64,000 nt of DNA, from the NCBI RefSeq assembly GCF_040954835.1, contig NC_090706.1, positions 39,317,148 to 39,381,147 of the forward strand, in the 5' to 3' direction. A program made the position numbers and the translations under genes. Positions 1 to 13,399 of this stretch are shown here, piece by piece. The notes under the pieces are model-generated. The model was not told the DNA's origin. It did not search any database and saw nothing but the letters and a program-made list of their open reading frames with translations. The stretch's first letter is position 1. Each line of letters begins with the position of its first letter. This DNA is from Lepisosteus oculatus. Its lineage: Eukaryota; Chordata; Actinopteri; Semionotiformes; Lepisosteidae.

Positions 1-427
1 CAAGGTTGCGATAGAAACTATTTTTTATAATTGTACTAATTTTGACATATAAAAGAAACACAAAGATGTATAAAGGAAAACTGGACTAAAAAATGACTGA
101 AAAAAACCTTTAACCCCCCACCCCACACAAACACACCCATACTGCACAGCAGCCAAGCTCGGGAATTAGCTGAAATTTAAACTAATCCCAAATACAGCAT
201 CTCTCCAAGGAAAGAGAGCACTGACCTAAAATGGAGTTTAGAGGAACACAATAAGACACCAAAGATGCTTTTTTAACCAGGCATTTGGCCAGCAGTACAT
301 TACATGTAGGGCTCTTTGTTTTCAGTGTTTATTTTCCTACTGTCTAACTCCCTTTAAACATTAATTAGGAGTCACCAAGTCTTCACTACATCCCAGTTTA
401 GAGGAAAGTTTTCATTGCCCTCTGAGC

Positions 428-850
428 TCAACGTTCTTCATGCTTGATAATAAAATCAGCCTGTGACGACTGTACAGGACGTGCTTCTCCTTTCTGTTGA
501 AAAGTTTGTTTGTCTGCACGTTTCACTGAAGCGCTAGCATAACTAAACCCACCACCAGCAGTTAGTCGACTCTGGGCTAAGCTGTGCAATGGCTGGACTA
601 GAAAGGGAGATAAGGTGGCTCTGGGGTTAGTGATTGGCGTCACCACCAAACTCTGCTTGAGGGAACCGCTCAGTGGACAGTCTTGGTGTTCAGAACTGGG
701 AAACAGTCGCCTCATGGAGAGTGCAAAAAGGATTGAAAACACTCCAAACACAGCCAGAACACATGCAACAGAGAACAGAGACACGTATAAACAAACATAC
801 GACTGGTCACGCTTCTTTCTGACAGTTAGACCGTAGCTACACGGGAATTA
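428..850 (-). other. open frame with a hydrophobic segment, status unclear
   Basis: This minus-strand frame is open for about 140 codons from a TAA near 851 to a stop at 428. It reads a basic patch (RKKRDQ), then a segment like a membrane helix (VACVLAVFGVFSILFAL), then MRRLF and a Ser/Thr/Gln-rich tail. There is an acceptor-like TATTCCAG just upstream, but its phase would bring in the TAA. It lies inside ppargc1b intron 1 on the same strand. An open frame of this length is not rare by chance in 64 kb, so I do not call it a gene. Confidence 0.2.
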
Positions 851-1158
851 CTGGAATACAACACCTTGTAATCTTAAATATTCCTCTTAAATTAGTCGTT
901 TAATCCATTTAACTGCTCAACACGTCTGAGCACTTATGTTCCTATTTGGGTTCAGCCTGGAGAAAGCTAAGCACACAGAAGCAGTGGATTAGCATCAACT
1001 CTTGCGAATGAAATCCAGTATTTATTCAGAAACTGGCTCAATAACCAACTCCACTTTTGCACTTCTGTAAAAGAATTAGCAGCGGGTGTCTAAACTTTCC
1101 TTTCTCCCTATTTCACAACACACAGCACAATGACACATGGCTCTGGAGGGTAGGATTA

Positions 1159-1264
1159 ACACAAAAAAAACTTTAAAGATTTTCCTAATGGACTCTTTAA
1201 GAAACAAACACCAAAAAAAAAACTTTAAAGATTTTCTTATGGACTCTTTAAGAAACAAACACCA
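1159..1264. repeat. 54-bp tandem duplication
   Basis: Two adjacent copies of an about 54-bp unit containing ACTTTAAAGATTTTC and GGACTCTTTAAGAAACAAAC differ at only a few positions, mainly in the poly-A lead and one C deletion. This is a recent local duplication. Confidence 0.85.
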
Positions 1265-2568
1265 AACTTCAGAAAGAACCAGGCCTACTTATGAAAGCTG
1301 AATCTTTCCTTGCATTGACACAAAAGAACTATAAGCCTTTTTTGAAAAGCAGGCTATAGAAAGGGTAAGGAAAGTTTTTTTTCAGTGAAAACCTATTGAT
1401 TCTGGTTACACCAATATCAATATGTATTGAATTAGCAGCTACACAAGGATGCTTTACAAGGATGTTCCTTACAGAGAGTAGCGCTTCAACCTGTGGTGTA
1501 TTTTTTCCCCAGTAAAGATCAATAGAGGAGGGACGAGCTCAGACTGTTGGGAAACACCCACAGGACTTTGTGCCAGACTTTCAAAGAGTGGAGCTCAGAC
1601 TGCAGCCAATCGCCTGGCCGATCTACCTCCTTCCTTTGTTTCAAGGCCGATTCCGGACATTCCCGGAAAACTCTGCAAGGTTCCTGAAATTCCCGGGGGC
1701 CAGAAGTCCTCTTCATGTGCAACAAAGGTGAAGAAGAGATCACTTCCAGAGCAGACGTGGGTAGACGTGGGGACCGTTCTACTCAGTGCAGAATTTAAAC
1801 CAAGACCTACTAAGCGTTACTGCAGCTCAGACCCCTATTGGTAACCTAATTATATGGGTAACTTATTCTAATATTAAATTTAGCATTTTATTCTCACATT
1901 TGTACCCTATTATACAGCTGCAACATACTATATACAGTATGACATATTTACTGACAGCATACTGAGTGACAACCTTACCCAAGAGTACAATAGCATTGCC
2001 TCATTGCCTTGTATGTTTTACGCTACTGCCTAAAACATATAATTTTATATACATATAATTTTAATAGTTTTGGTGTGTCCAACAGGGGAACTCATCGGAA
2101 TTCGGCTGTCCTGCAGCTTGATCCAAATTTCCATTCTACATCCTGGAAATTTAAAAGCGAGGATCTGCAGAACTGGAACAAATTTCAGTACATTGGGAGC
2201 CTTATCGGCTTCTCCACACAACACATTCAGAGATCAGGGAGGCTTGAAACTCCCTCTTAGCTTCTGCACGGCATCCTGGCTGCAAATTAAATATTGTGAC
2301 TAGAAAACACAAGTTCGCAATCTAGGTATGGATTTATGTGCGTAAAGATATAGGTTCCATTTCGAAGTAGGCCCAGGAAGGCAAAGCTATTTCAGCCTAT
2401 TCTCAGGTAAGAGTGGGAGTCTGCTGAAATGTGTGCCAGGGTTTATGTCACTGTGCTTTAGTGAAGTCTGTCTGGGGGTGTGCGAGGCACTTATGTAACT
2501 GGAGAGGGCTGGCTGCCAGCAAAGCACAGTGGCTTACAGACAGTTATGAAAGCTCTTAATTCTAAAGT

Positions 2569-2892
2569 AGGGGTCTCCAACCCTGGAGAGCCTCTGTTCA
2601 GCAGGTGTTATTGGTACAGCAGCTTTTAAATCATCCGTTTCTAAAGGCCTGGAATAATTAAAATATTGTTCCAATTAAACAGGTGGTATGATCAATCAAT
2701 TCATTAATTTAGAGAGCATTCGGAACATGAACCAGAACCAGAGTTACAGCACCTTCAATGAATCGTTACCAGCTTGACTGATCAACGGCTTAAACAAGAG
2801 TTCCTCATCATTAAAACGCAAGTGATCAAGGGTGAAAACAATAAGAACGAGTGGACTGGGACTCTCCAGGACCAGGGTTAGAGACCCTCCCT
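2569..2892. mobile_element. MITE-like element with terminal inverted repeats
   Basis: The left end GGGGTCTCCAACCCTGGAG is the inverted counterpart of the right end CTCCAGGACCAGGGTTAGAG; inverted similarity extends outward into TCTAAAG/CTTTAGA. The roughly 320-bp interior has no coding potential. Ends with GGTCTC and CCTGG recur at 49680-49872 and in fragments near 50615 and 23727. I could not identify a clean target-site duplication, so the superfamily is uncertain; a hAT-type MITE is possible. Confidence 0.6.
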
Positions 2893-3819
2893 TTAGATTT
2901 ACGAGCGATCAATACTACACATACAGTGCAATCAAAAGGTTTGTGACCCCCCAAAATAAACATGGACATTTCACTGTTTCGCCACGCTAGCCTTCTACAA
3001 TCAAAACCAGTCTTAATATTAAGTATTCACTAGGGTCTATGGTAGCCATTTCTAAAGGCAACTGGAGTTTTGCAGCTCAGTTCAGCAGGGGAATCCTTCA
3101 TCAGAGTGCCCCCCCCCAGAAAGACACCCCCACACCCCACAGCAGTCAGCACACACCGCGACGGAGTGACAGTCTCCGGATTAAAGAATGAAAACACACA
3201 CTGTGGTAAAACAGCACACCTGAAGAGTGGAATAATAATGACTCTGAGCAGCTGCCATCGGGGAATAGACTCGCGCTTCGGCCACTCCGATAACATTCAG
3301 GGGCTCAAGAGTGCCGGCTCCCTCTCTGCGCTCCGGCAGTGGAAGCCAGCCCCCTCCTCCGGGCTGTCTAGTGGCACGTTAAGCTATTCGAGGGAAAAAA
3401 AAAAAAGGCTGGATCCGCTTCTGTTTTTTCCCACAGGAAAATAAAAATCGGAGGAAGCAAGGGTACTGGCAGTCCCTTGTGGAGTGACACACGGACGCGG
3501 AACTTTAATCTCTGCACAGCAACGGGAACAGCCTTTCTGAAAGAAACCAAAAGGAAAGTCAAGACTGACGCAGGACGGGGGGGTGTGGGGGGGGGGGGGC
3601 GAGTGTTCGAGCTTTATTTGAGTGAACCCCCCGCGAGCCTGTTTACACGTCCCGCTCCGCGCCAGGAAAACAAGCGCCCGTCCGCAAAAGAAGCACGCCA
3701 CTGCCGAGGTTCTCCTTCAGTGGGAGCAGGGAGCCGAGCTTCACAAGGCCAGCTTGCGCACTCTTCCTCCTCCCCTTCCCACCGAAGTCTTTGGGTTGGT
3801 GGAGTGGGTTCCTTTCTGG

Positions 3820-3950
3820 GCTCATAACTGGCAGGCTGGGGGTTCGAGTCCCTGCTGCAGACACTGCTGTGGTACCATGAGTGAAACTGTGCCCCAGTCA
3901 CTCCAGTCCACCAAACTGGATAAGTGAGACCAGCGTTACTGGGAGGAGAT
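3820..3950 (+). mobile_element. tRNA-like SINE fragment
   Basis: GGGTTCGAGTCCCTGC at about 3839 matches a Pol III B box, and it is followed by GACACTGCTGTGGTACC, which resembles the body of a tRNA-derived SINE copy at 34010-34175. The A box is not clear, so the 5' end is degraded. Confidence 0.5.
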
Positions 3951-6900
3951 AACGGTGGTGGACCGCTGTACCATGATCTCTAGTCTAGTCCACTGAATTT
4001 TCCAGAAACCAGGATGAGCTCTGGCCTCACAAGTCACTGTGGCTCAGAAGTGGAAAACATCAACCTACTGAACTCTTTATTGCAGTAAAGAAATAGGCCC
4101 TCTTGTAAAAAAAGAAATCTGAAAAGTTGGTGCCAGTGAGAGCTTCAGGTAAAAAAAAGGTAAAAATGTATTTACTTTATAGTGTTCAGTTTGAAGCACC
4201 ACCTGTGTCCAAGGACTGCACTTGTGAAAAACTGCCTTAAGGACATCATTACTCAGAGCAAAACATTTTTCTTCCTCTCTGGACAAACATCTTCAAAGAA
4301 ATCAATAACTAATCAGAAGTAGAGCTGAGAGCCTCCTGAGAACCTTCCCGTTTGATCGTCCCATTCAGCTGAGCTCACCTGAAGAGACTGTACCACAGTG
4401 ACACCTCTGCATCAGATATCAGAGACGATGAACTGCGATAATCTGTCAGGCACTAATCGGGATCTTTTCTTCTTTTTTGCTCTAGTCAACTGCAACCTTT
4501 GGAATGTATCCCTGTTTGTTTGCTAAAACGTATGAACTCTGCTTCCCGGAAATAACAACAAGAGGCTTCATAAAGCCCCGGTCTTTTTAAGGATGACAAT
4601 TTGAAATCTAAACTATCCACGCCATGTGTTCAAAGCAGGCACAACACAGTAAACAATCTGAAAAGAACAACATACTGTACAGTAGTTTTCACCTGCATTA
4701 TAGTGAGCGCAACTGAATAAGACATGAACATACAGAGCTACCATAGTACTAGGGCTAAAAATACACACATCACAATTTCATTTTACACTGCAGGGAGTCA
4801 GTATTTGAAAAAATAAAATAGACTTCTGTTTTTCTCGTTTCTCTGAGTTGCCATTAGTAGTATGCATATTTTAGTGATAGGCTTCCTCACTAAAGTTCAA
4901 TGCACTTTGCCTCAGTTTGGAAGGGCTCCAATAGAGATCTACAACAGCATCCATAAGGCAAAAAATAAGACCTTGAGACCTCTTATCCACACTGGGAAGT
5001 GTAGCTATTAACCTACTGAGGGGTAAAAAACACTGAAAAATCCTATTTATGGCAAGTCCTTCATGTCCCTTCAGGGTGAAAAACAGCCTGTCTTTATAAG
5101 GGCAGTATCTTAACAGCTGGTACACACTCGCTTTTCAGAATCTTTGAACTGCTTTTTTGAGTATAACAATTTAAACCCAGTCTCACAGGGGTGCTTCCAA
5201 CTATGGAAAAAGATTAACTGAACACAGGACAAAAAAGTGGATTTTCTTTACAGTGCCACTGCAAAAAACTCCACGGTCAAGCTAAAATCAGCCTTTATCG
5301 ATGGGCTGTAACTCGCCTAATTTTCAAATAGGACTGAATAAGATGCAAATGAAGTTTACCACCCTACAAAATACAGCCAATTATATACATTAAGTTGCAC
5401 TGTCATCCAAGACCTGACACCACCCCCTTAGAAAGTAACTCACAATTATAAAGTTACTGCTGCACGAAACACTAGAATTCCCTACAGTCCTTATACTAAA
5501 TTTGTGCTGTCAGTGTTGTCCCAGGGAACTGCACATAAAAAGAAGGATGCTTTTTTAACAGAATAATTTCCAATTTCACCCTATAGTGATTTGCACACTG
5601 TGCTCTACAAAGGGTGATTCTGCAGGCAGTGAATTGCAAACAGTGCCAGTCACTTCTGGGCAGGACTGTATCAAAATGAGGGCAAGCAGCAGGACTGGAA
5701 CTGACCTAGTCTGTAAAAATACAGGTACATGTTTTGTGCTCCTGTGGGTCACCAGCTGCTGCACAGGAGTTCTTCACTCTAATTCTGATGGCCCAGTCCT
5801 GCTGTTTCAGATCCAAGCAGTACCTAAAGCAATTGCCTAGATTCTGAAATGTACAGTACATTGCTTTTTTCTCATGAATCAATTCTGCTAAATGTACAGC
5901 CATTATGTTGGGCCAGTTTCTTTGTACTTTAATGAGTTTCTACACAATTTCACATAATCACAAAAATCAATATTATCTTAATATTCAGATGCAGGCTCTG
6001 TGACTTTGGAGTCCAGGGTCATTTATTGGACTGTACAGTGACACTGCTAGGAAATCAAATATGAGTTTGATTGAAATTTAAATTAATACTAGTGAGTATA
6101 AAACTAAAAAGCACTTACATCCATCTCGGTACCAAAGGACAAAAAAAAATGTATAAGCATCTTATAACACGGTACAAGCATAGATGATACTAACCATGTA
6201 AGGAAGATGCTTAAATTTAAAGATAATAGGTTTTCAGGGTGTTTCAGGGTCTCTCACTTAGTCATTCAGGGACCTGACTGCTTGGTGACTTGTGGTTTTA
6301 AAGAATGTCCCAAGTGGGCCCTGACGAGGCCTGCAGGAGAGTTTCAGAGCCAGGGAACACACACACTTACCTGCAGTGCTCGTTTACTGCCTACTGCTTA
6401 CAGCATCTCATTTTCCTGCTGATTAGCCTGGACAACAACAATGGAAATTTACAGGTACGGACTGTCCTGGCATCCAGCCAAGAAAACAAAGAACTGGCTT
6501 GAATGCCTTCAACAGCAACTGGGGATCTCTTCACTTCTCCAACCCAATGCAACACAAAGCTCCTGAGAAGACGGAACGGGCTGCATTCCTGTTTCCTAGG
6601 GGCTATGTTCTACTCTAAATACCGTAAAATGCCTCTCTCATGTAACCAACCTACACTCTGCCCCTGTCTTGTGAGAGCGCGGAAAGTTTCACACAGAAAC
6701 ACAGGCACTGGCTTGCCAGCATGAGTCACTTCATAGACAGCTTTCATAAGCCTCTCAAGCCCTGTTTCTGAATTCCCTTCTCCCCACAACAATACGTTTT
6801 CCACTTCAGAAATCACACGGCCTTCCGGCGTTAAGAACATCATCATTACGGCTTTTTTTTCCCAGCACTCAGTTTACTTTTGTACAGGAAGTTTTATTCT

Positions 6901-8534
6901 GCTACCGTTCTAATTCCACATAAGGTCCAAACAAATTTTTCAACAGGCAAATTTCTGCTGTGAAAAACAAACACACCTGCACACATTAGGGCTCCAATGC
7001 TGCTCAACCAGCGAAGGCCTTGATCTGGGGAACAGGTGGCAACAGACAGCCCAGATAGAGCCAGCTGAAGCTTGTCCGAGGTCATCAGGTCAATTGTGCA
7101 CACGGTTAGCCACTGGGACCAATGATCAGCCAGGGTCGTTGAAGACTGCAGTGAGGCATGCTCCTGTGAGCTCGCAACACCGTCAGCGAAAGCCACACTC
7201 GACCTCCAGCTGATGCCCACACGCCTGTGAGAGCTGTAGGACTCACTGAGTGAAAATTAGAGGAAGGCACATCCTCCCTACCGATTGAGTGATTTTAGTG
7301 GCCCATTCCAACCGTCCTGTCTCGACCTGCAGTTCCTGGGTGTTTCGGCAGCAGGGCACAAGGCGAGACACTCCGCCTGGCACTGGAATTTTCCTCTTGC
7401 AAGATGACATGCTCACCAAAGCTGCTCTCATATGTCACTTCTCTCCACCCTGCTGATGTTCAAGGTAAAGCAGACTATTCACCATGTGAGGGCCCCCTTG
7501 CAGGGCAGGACATAAGACTCCCCCTGTGCAGCAGCCAGGTACATTTCATGTTTTATTAACTGCCGGCACTGAACGGTGCAGAAAAGCTTTTTTTCCCAAA
7601 CTGCACGTCAGTCTGCGCAAGGTTGCCCAAAACAAGGCAGCTAGCATCGGCTGCCACTCAACATGTGCTCATTGTCTTGTGCACAGCTGCCTGCAGCTCA
7701 TAAACCTAGATGAGCTCACATCTACCTAAGCTATTGTCACAACAAATAGTGCTACCCAGAAATCTAATCAAATCTAAACAATAATGATACGAGCCATTTA
7801 CTTAGATTGTAAACAAAATACTAGCTGAGATTATATCTCTCTTACTCCACTTGTGTCTCACCTGTTTTAAAGGTACTCTTGACTGCTAAGAGCTTAAGAG
7901 CTACGGGAAGTGCAGGGTTTTTATTTTGGAATGATAATGATACATGGATCTCAGTCAAGGATAAAAAACAAGACTACCACTAAGAGGCAGAACCACCCAT
8001 GCCAGGTTTTGATCCTGCCTCTAACCTGTGGAACCTGCAGCCGCAGTCTTTTTTATCCAAAAAGGCCTGAGCTACACCTCAGCGGTAGTGGAACATGCCC
8101 TGGCCATGGGAGTTTAAGGCAGGCTGTTTGTAGTCTTTTGCATTCACAACCTGCAGGCCAATGAATGAACGCCACACCTGCACCAGGGCTAAATTCCACC
8201 CACCCAAAGACTCGAGCACAGCGTTAGCAGGATACCTGCCTTTAAAAGGACTGGAGTGCAAGTTCAAGGGCTTTCTTGCTGCCGGATGCAGTTACAGCAG
8301 GAAGCGAGTGGATACTAAGGACAGCTGACATCAAAATGTTTCTGCTGGGGCAATTAATACCAAAGCAGGTGGCGGAGAAAACAATCAACCGAACCGACTG
8401 CGCACCTGCAGCCTAATTCACTTTGCATATCAAGTGTCACCGCGCTGTCTGGCTTTGTAAATCACGAGATGCCCGCTTGTGTTTCTTGCACCACCACAAC
8501 AGGACTGGAAAAGGCTAATGCGGAAAAAAATCAG

Positions 8535-9300
8535 GGCCCAGCTATCTGCGACTTAGCCGCCGCCGCCGCCACCTCCTCCACGCTGCCTACGGGGAAGAGC
8601 AAAGTCTGTGTATGTTAATTCATCCCTACTCAGCGCCCTCGCTGGGAATCTAGAGCACGACGGTGCTATTTCAAGAGTCACCTTGGGGGAGGGCCGGTCC
8701 GGCGGGAGGAAGCCGAGCGTCTCCCTGCACGGGCTGGTGCGTTTAGTTCCGTTCAGGCAGCTGACAAAGCTATTTCCAGCAAGGTACTGAGCGGCAGCAC
8801 CCCAGCCGCCCGGAGAGTGGCAAGGAGCAGCTCGGGAGCACGCCTGGACAGCACGTGCTGTGCCGACGCCTCGTGCACTCTGGGAGCTGCTAGCTGACAG
8901 AGGACAGGCGGTGCTCAGGCTCGAGGAAGCTTGAGAAAATGACCCCCCCCCCCCCCCCCCGGACTAAAGCCCACCCTCTGTCACCACCTTTTAGCATTCC
9001 GCGGAAACCGGAGGCTAGGTGGGGCACGGATTATGGTAAAAGGTTTTGCCAGGAGGTAACTGATTGGCGCTGTCACTGAGTCACACGTCACTCCTTCACT
9101 TCCGAATGGCTGCAGCACTCCTTTCATGCCACTGAGCTCCCCAGCACTGCAGCGTGACTGGTACCGCCGTCTGTCTTTCTGACACACGCGGCTCTCTCTC
9201 GCTGACGTGCTCGGGTTCACTGCTCTGAACACCTTAACATCATCGCCCCCTCAGAGAGGGGTGGGGCGGCCAAGGTCAGCGCGGCCATGCACAGCGCACA
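8535..9300. other. GC/CpG-enriched patch inside ppargc1b intron 1
   Basis: A GC-rich stretch about 4.3-5.1 kb downstream of exon 1 carries a GCC triplet run (8557-8571) and, at its centre, an 18-20 base C homopolymer at about 8942. It could be an intronic enhancer or an alternative promoter, but I see no exon with a recognisable reading frame. Confidence 0.35.
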
Positions 9301-10779
9301 CATGCTCTGGAAGGTGACCGCTGCTGTCTTGAACACTTGAGAGACACCAATAAATCACATTTCAGCGCTCAGCTGCTTTAAGATGAACCATTCTTCATTT
9401 AACGCGCCGTAGCTCAAAGATCCCAGATGTGGGCTGACCTTAAATACATTTTCTATTATTTGCCTCCCCACACATGACGGATTGCACGTGATTATTTATT
9501 GATGCCTAGTTTCTTGTACTATACGTGACTTAATGTTCAGGGGGCAATCAAAATGGAGAATCCTGACAGCTCATCCACATGCACGGCTTTCCCTCGAGAC
9601 CAGCCTGTGAGTGAGATGACAGCCCTACTGAAGATTGTGCAAAGGAGCGGACGATCAGTTTATGGTTTAATCATCATAACTTCTCCCTAATTAATTAACC
9701 ACAGATCTCTTTAATCATCCATCTCATTTCATTCTGCCTAAGAAACAAACAGCCAGACATCTGGTCACAGGTGTCAGGTGGGAATGACTTCTCAAAACTA
9801 GAAGCAAAATATTCCAACTATTCATGTTAAAAATAACTTTTTTGTTCTTTGTCTACTTGTGTGTCCGACAGCTTAGACGTGCATTGTTTTTGATGTTAGA
9901 CACGACATGATTTATGTAAATCTGAATTTATCGCATTCTGGTCGAATTAAGATTCCTTTCAAGTTGACACATCGTGCTAACGCAAGAGAGACACAACAAA
10001 GAAGAAATAAAGCCAGCTTCACAAATATACTTTTATAGAATGGCTATGATTTCTTCTTACTCCCAACAAATTCAATGTCAAAAACACAGGGCTCTCTTCC
10101 TCACCCAACATGCAGTATCAGTTATCAGTGAGTTTACACATTGGGTTTCCAACCTCTAATTCAACTTAAACATCATCTGCACTGGCCCTGGTTCCAGGCT
10201 CACTGACAGAATAAAACTTCATTTTACAGCGCTCGCCTATGATTGAATGCTACTCGGAAAAAAAGGAGGCAGTCTGTGTTATTCCAACCGAAACCTTCAT
10301 CGCAGGTATCTGTGTCGGTAGGCGCTGCAGCTCCAGACTCTTGACACTACGAGCCCTGAGTCACAAACGTCTCCCAAAGAATACTTCTTAAATAAATGAC
10401 TGCTACTACTGCGTGTTATTGTAACATGATTAAGTTACCAGGGCACTGATGGGATAATTACAAGTTTTATTTGTATTTTTCACTGATCGGTCCAAAAATC
10501 CCACCAGCCACCACTCTCTATCCTGGCCATCCCACTGACGGGGGGGGGGGAGGTGAATCTGTAATCCTCCGATGTGCCTCCAGTGAACTGAAAAGGTATG
10601 TCACACATAGCTGGACTGAACATTATACGGATAGGCAGCAAACCCGGGGAGAGCTGTGTGTGTGAGAGAGTCTGATTTATTAACAACACTTATCTGGATC
10701 AATGCTGAAAGAAGACATCATAGCAGACTGTGCCCACGCTGCTGTGTCACTGGAGCCAGTGTTGGGAGCAGACTGAATA

Positions 10780-11800
10780 ATACATAAGCAGGCTCGGAGC
10801 ACATCACAGAAACCGGACCCGCGGCACCGCAGCGCCAAGAGCGACTCGCCTTCCACCGACGCGCACGGCCTTGGGAGGCTATTTTAAATCTACTACATTG
10901 TTTCCAAAGGCCGTTGCTAAACATGGAAACCTTAGACTTCCCCTCTTGAAACCGATAGGATTTCGGCCGGTGCGTCTGGAAAACTGGCGCTCTCCTGTCT
11001 TCTATCCACTTCCCCTCGGTCACTGTGCAGCCCATAAAAAAAAGCACACTCCAGAAAGCGTCTGTTCCTCTAGGACTGAGGACAAAGACAACCCGAACTG
11101 AGCTGTAGGGACTGCAGCTAAGTTGCAGGCTGTGTCTCACCCTATCCTCATATTTTGCGCAGGTAAGGCAACTGCCGGTTACCACTACAACTGGTGAGGA
11201 CCACTCATCTGCCCCGGAACGCCTCAGAAAAATGTCATCCATTCGCATAAACATGAAGCCCTTTAAATAAAAATATCTCCGCTACCATTTCAGCGGTGGG
11301 GATGTGTAGTGCCTTATGTAAGCGAGTGCCTCAGGGGCTGAGCTTTCGAGATCAGCACATCTCCTCTGACGAGACTGATGCCTTGAACCCTCCCCGGGCC
11401 GGACCAGACTGGGGGAGGGAGCCTCTTCGGTGCGCAGCAATGAGAGCAGCCAGGCCCGCGGGAGCGCGCTTCTCCCAGACCCCGGAGTGTGCCCGGGGAT
11501 GTCGTCAGAGCGCGTCACCGGAGCCGCCTCCTTCCTTTACTACAGCAGAGCACATGACTGCAGCAGCGCCTGTCTGTTAGCCCGGTCACGAGTGTGGAGC
11601 GCAGCTTGGCAAGACGTTGTCCGCCGCTGAACTTGACCACGGCGAAAGCGCTGCAGCTTTCTTCCCTGCCGCTGTGCGGTTCACCTGCCCAGAGCTCACA
11701 CGCTCGACTGGGCGCAGTTTTCCACATGTTTGGGACTTGTAAATCTGGACCGCAGTGAAGCAGGAGGAACACTCGAGCACTGCGCTCTAAAATCGGGAGG
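10780..11800. other. second GC/CpG-enriched patch in intron 1
   Basis: This GC-rich, CpG-containing sequence lies about 1.8-2.9 kb inside the intron. It holds long open frames on both strands that look like by-products of composition. It is a possible regulatory region; human MIR378A lies at a comparable distance from its promoter, but no such hairpin is seen here. Confidence 0.3.
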
Positions 11801-13399
11801 AGGAGGAGGGGGGAGACGTTCAGGTTTAACACGAGTACTTGTCACACATGGATCTGCAACAACACAACACTCATTAAGATCATAATAACAGAGGAAGAAT
11901 ACCGATGCATGAATTACCCCCCATTTACTGGGGTTTGCAGTGTGGGTAAGGGTCACACGGTTCACACGGTTGATAAATGCCGGCCGACACCTCGCCACGC
12001 AGACTTCATTCATCAAAGCATGTGACTTGAATCCGGAATAGCTCCAACACAGCCCGAGCTCCCTCGGTCCACCCGAGCCCGAACTACGCCAAATAAACGC
12101 AAAGCAAATGCAAAAATTCTTCACTCTTCAAAGGTGAAATCCGTTTCGGGGGAAAAAAAAAACCGGGTCATTCATTTACTAAAGAGCACACGTGCTACCG
12201 GTACTCCTAAAGGACTCATTAAGACGTATTTTGTTCCTGTTCCACAGTTACATCCGTGTCTTGGAGATAGCGCTGCTCGTTTCTAGTTTACAACAAAGTG
12301 AGATTTTGCGACGATAACGCGGATTTTAAGTTAACATGTAATATTTCAGCATGGTAAACGTCGATGCTTCGCAATGCAAATAAATTATGCGCAAACAGGT
12401 AAGCTATTGGAATACCTGCGCGACAAAGTCTACTGCCTGATCAGTGATGACAAAAGTCTGACACATGCCCTCTCGCCAGATTATGTATGCAAACAAAAAG
12501 TGTTACATATAAGTCCCCCCCCCTCCGTCTACCCCCGGTTTTGTAACGCTGGTCGCAGGTATGGTTACGCAAACGCTATTACAAAAGGGACAGAAAAAAA
12601 TCAACTTGTTATTTTTGAGCGGGGGGGATGAGGAGATTAAAAATCAAACCACCTCACGTTACAATTAAACATTTCGTCATCCGTCTAAGACCTTTGGATC
12701 TCGGTGACCCAGTAAGCGTGTCGCCTGCGATCTGAGAGCGCAACTCCGCTGTTACAACTTCGTCTTAAAGAAACATCCCGCTGGCGTGCCGCGATCCAGC
12801 CTGCCTGGAGCTCAAGTCCAGCCGCAAAATCCCTCATTTACGCGCATACGAGCTCCACTCGGCAAGGCGAAGGCACAAACAGCGCTAGAAGTGTATGTAA
12901 AGGGTGAATTTAAAACAACTTCCTTGTGGTTTCTTTTATTTTTTTTTTGCAGACCGAGACGTACCGGAATCAGTTTAAATGCATTTTCAGTTTCAAAATC
13001 TCTCTCTCTATATTCTTCAATCATTACACACTGCCGCAGATATAAATGTAGTTTTTTTTTCCTAAAAATAAATAAATTGTGATAAGGAAAACGTTACGGC
13101 AAGTTCTGATAAAAAGAGGACACCCACGTGTCTATACAGTCAATGGAAAAAAAAACTGAACGGGTTGAAACTATAGTAGCTGCGTATTCTACACACTGCA
13201 TATGCTGCGAAGTGTTCTTGTGTTGTTTCCAGAAAACGCAGCATTCAAGCACCGCACAGGTAATGTCACACACGCACGCACACACCTGTTATCTCCGATT
13301 TTTATTCTTAAAACCATTTTCGAAAAGCACGCCCTGCGACCGTGCTAAAACTGCCAGGCTGCAGTTCCCCAGTCTCCACGTGAAGCCCACACTACAGTC

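Noticed and set aside
6006..6022. GACTTTGGAGTCCAGG, another miR-378-like match
   Set aside because: The order of blocks differs from the miRNA, and no hairpin partner is present.
10718..11254. 178-codon minus-strand open frame
   Set aside because: It lies in a CpG-rich part of ppargc1b intron 1, has no recognisable motif and overlaps open frames on the other strand; explained by composition.
12806..12828. miR-378-like core (minus strand CTGGACTTGAGCTCC) in ppargc1b intron 1
   Set aside because: It shares the first nine bases with the mature miR-378 core but then diverges, and I find no complementary arm within 60 bases to form a hairpin.
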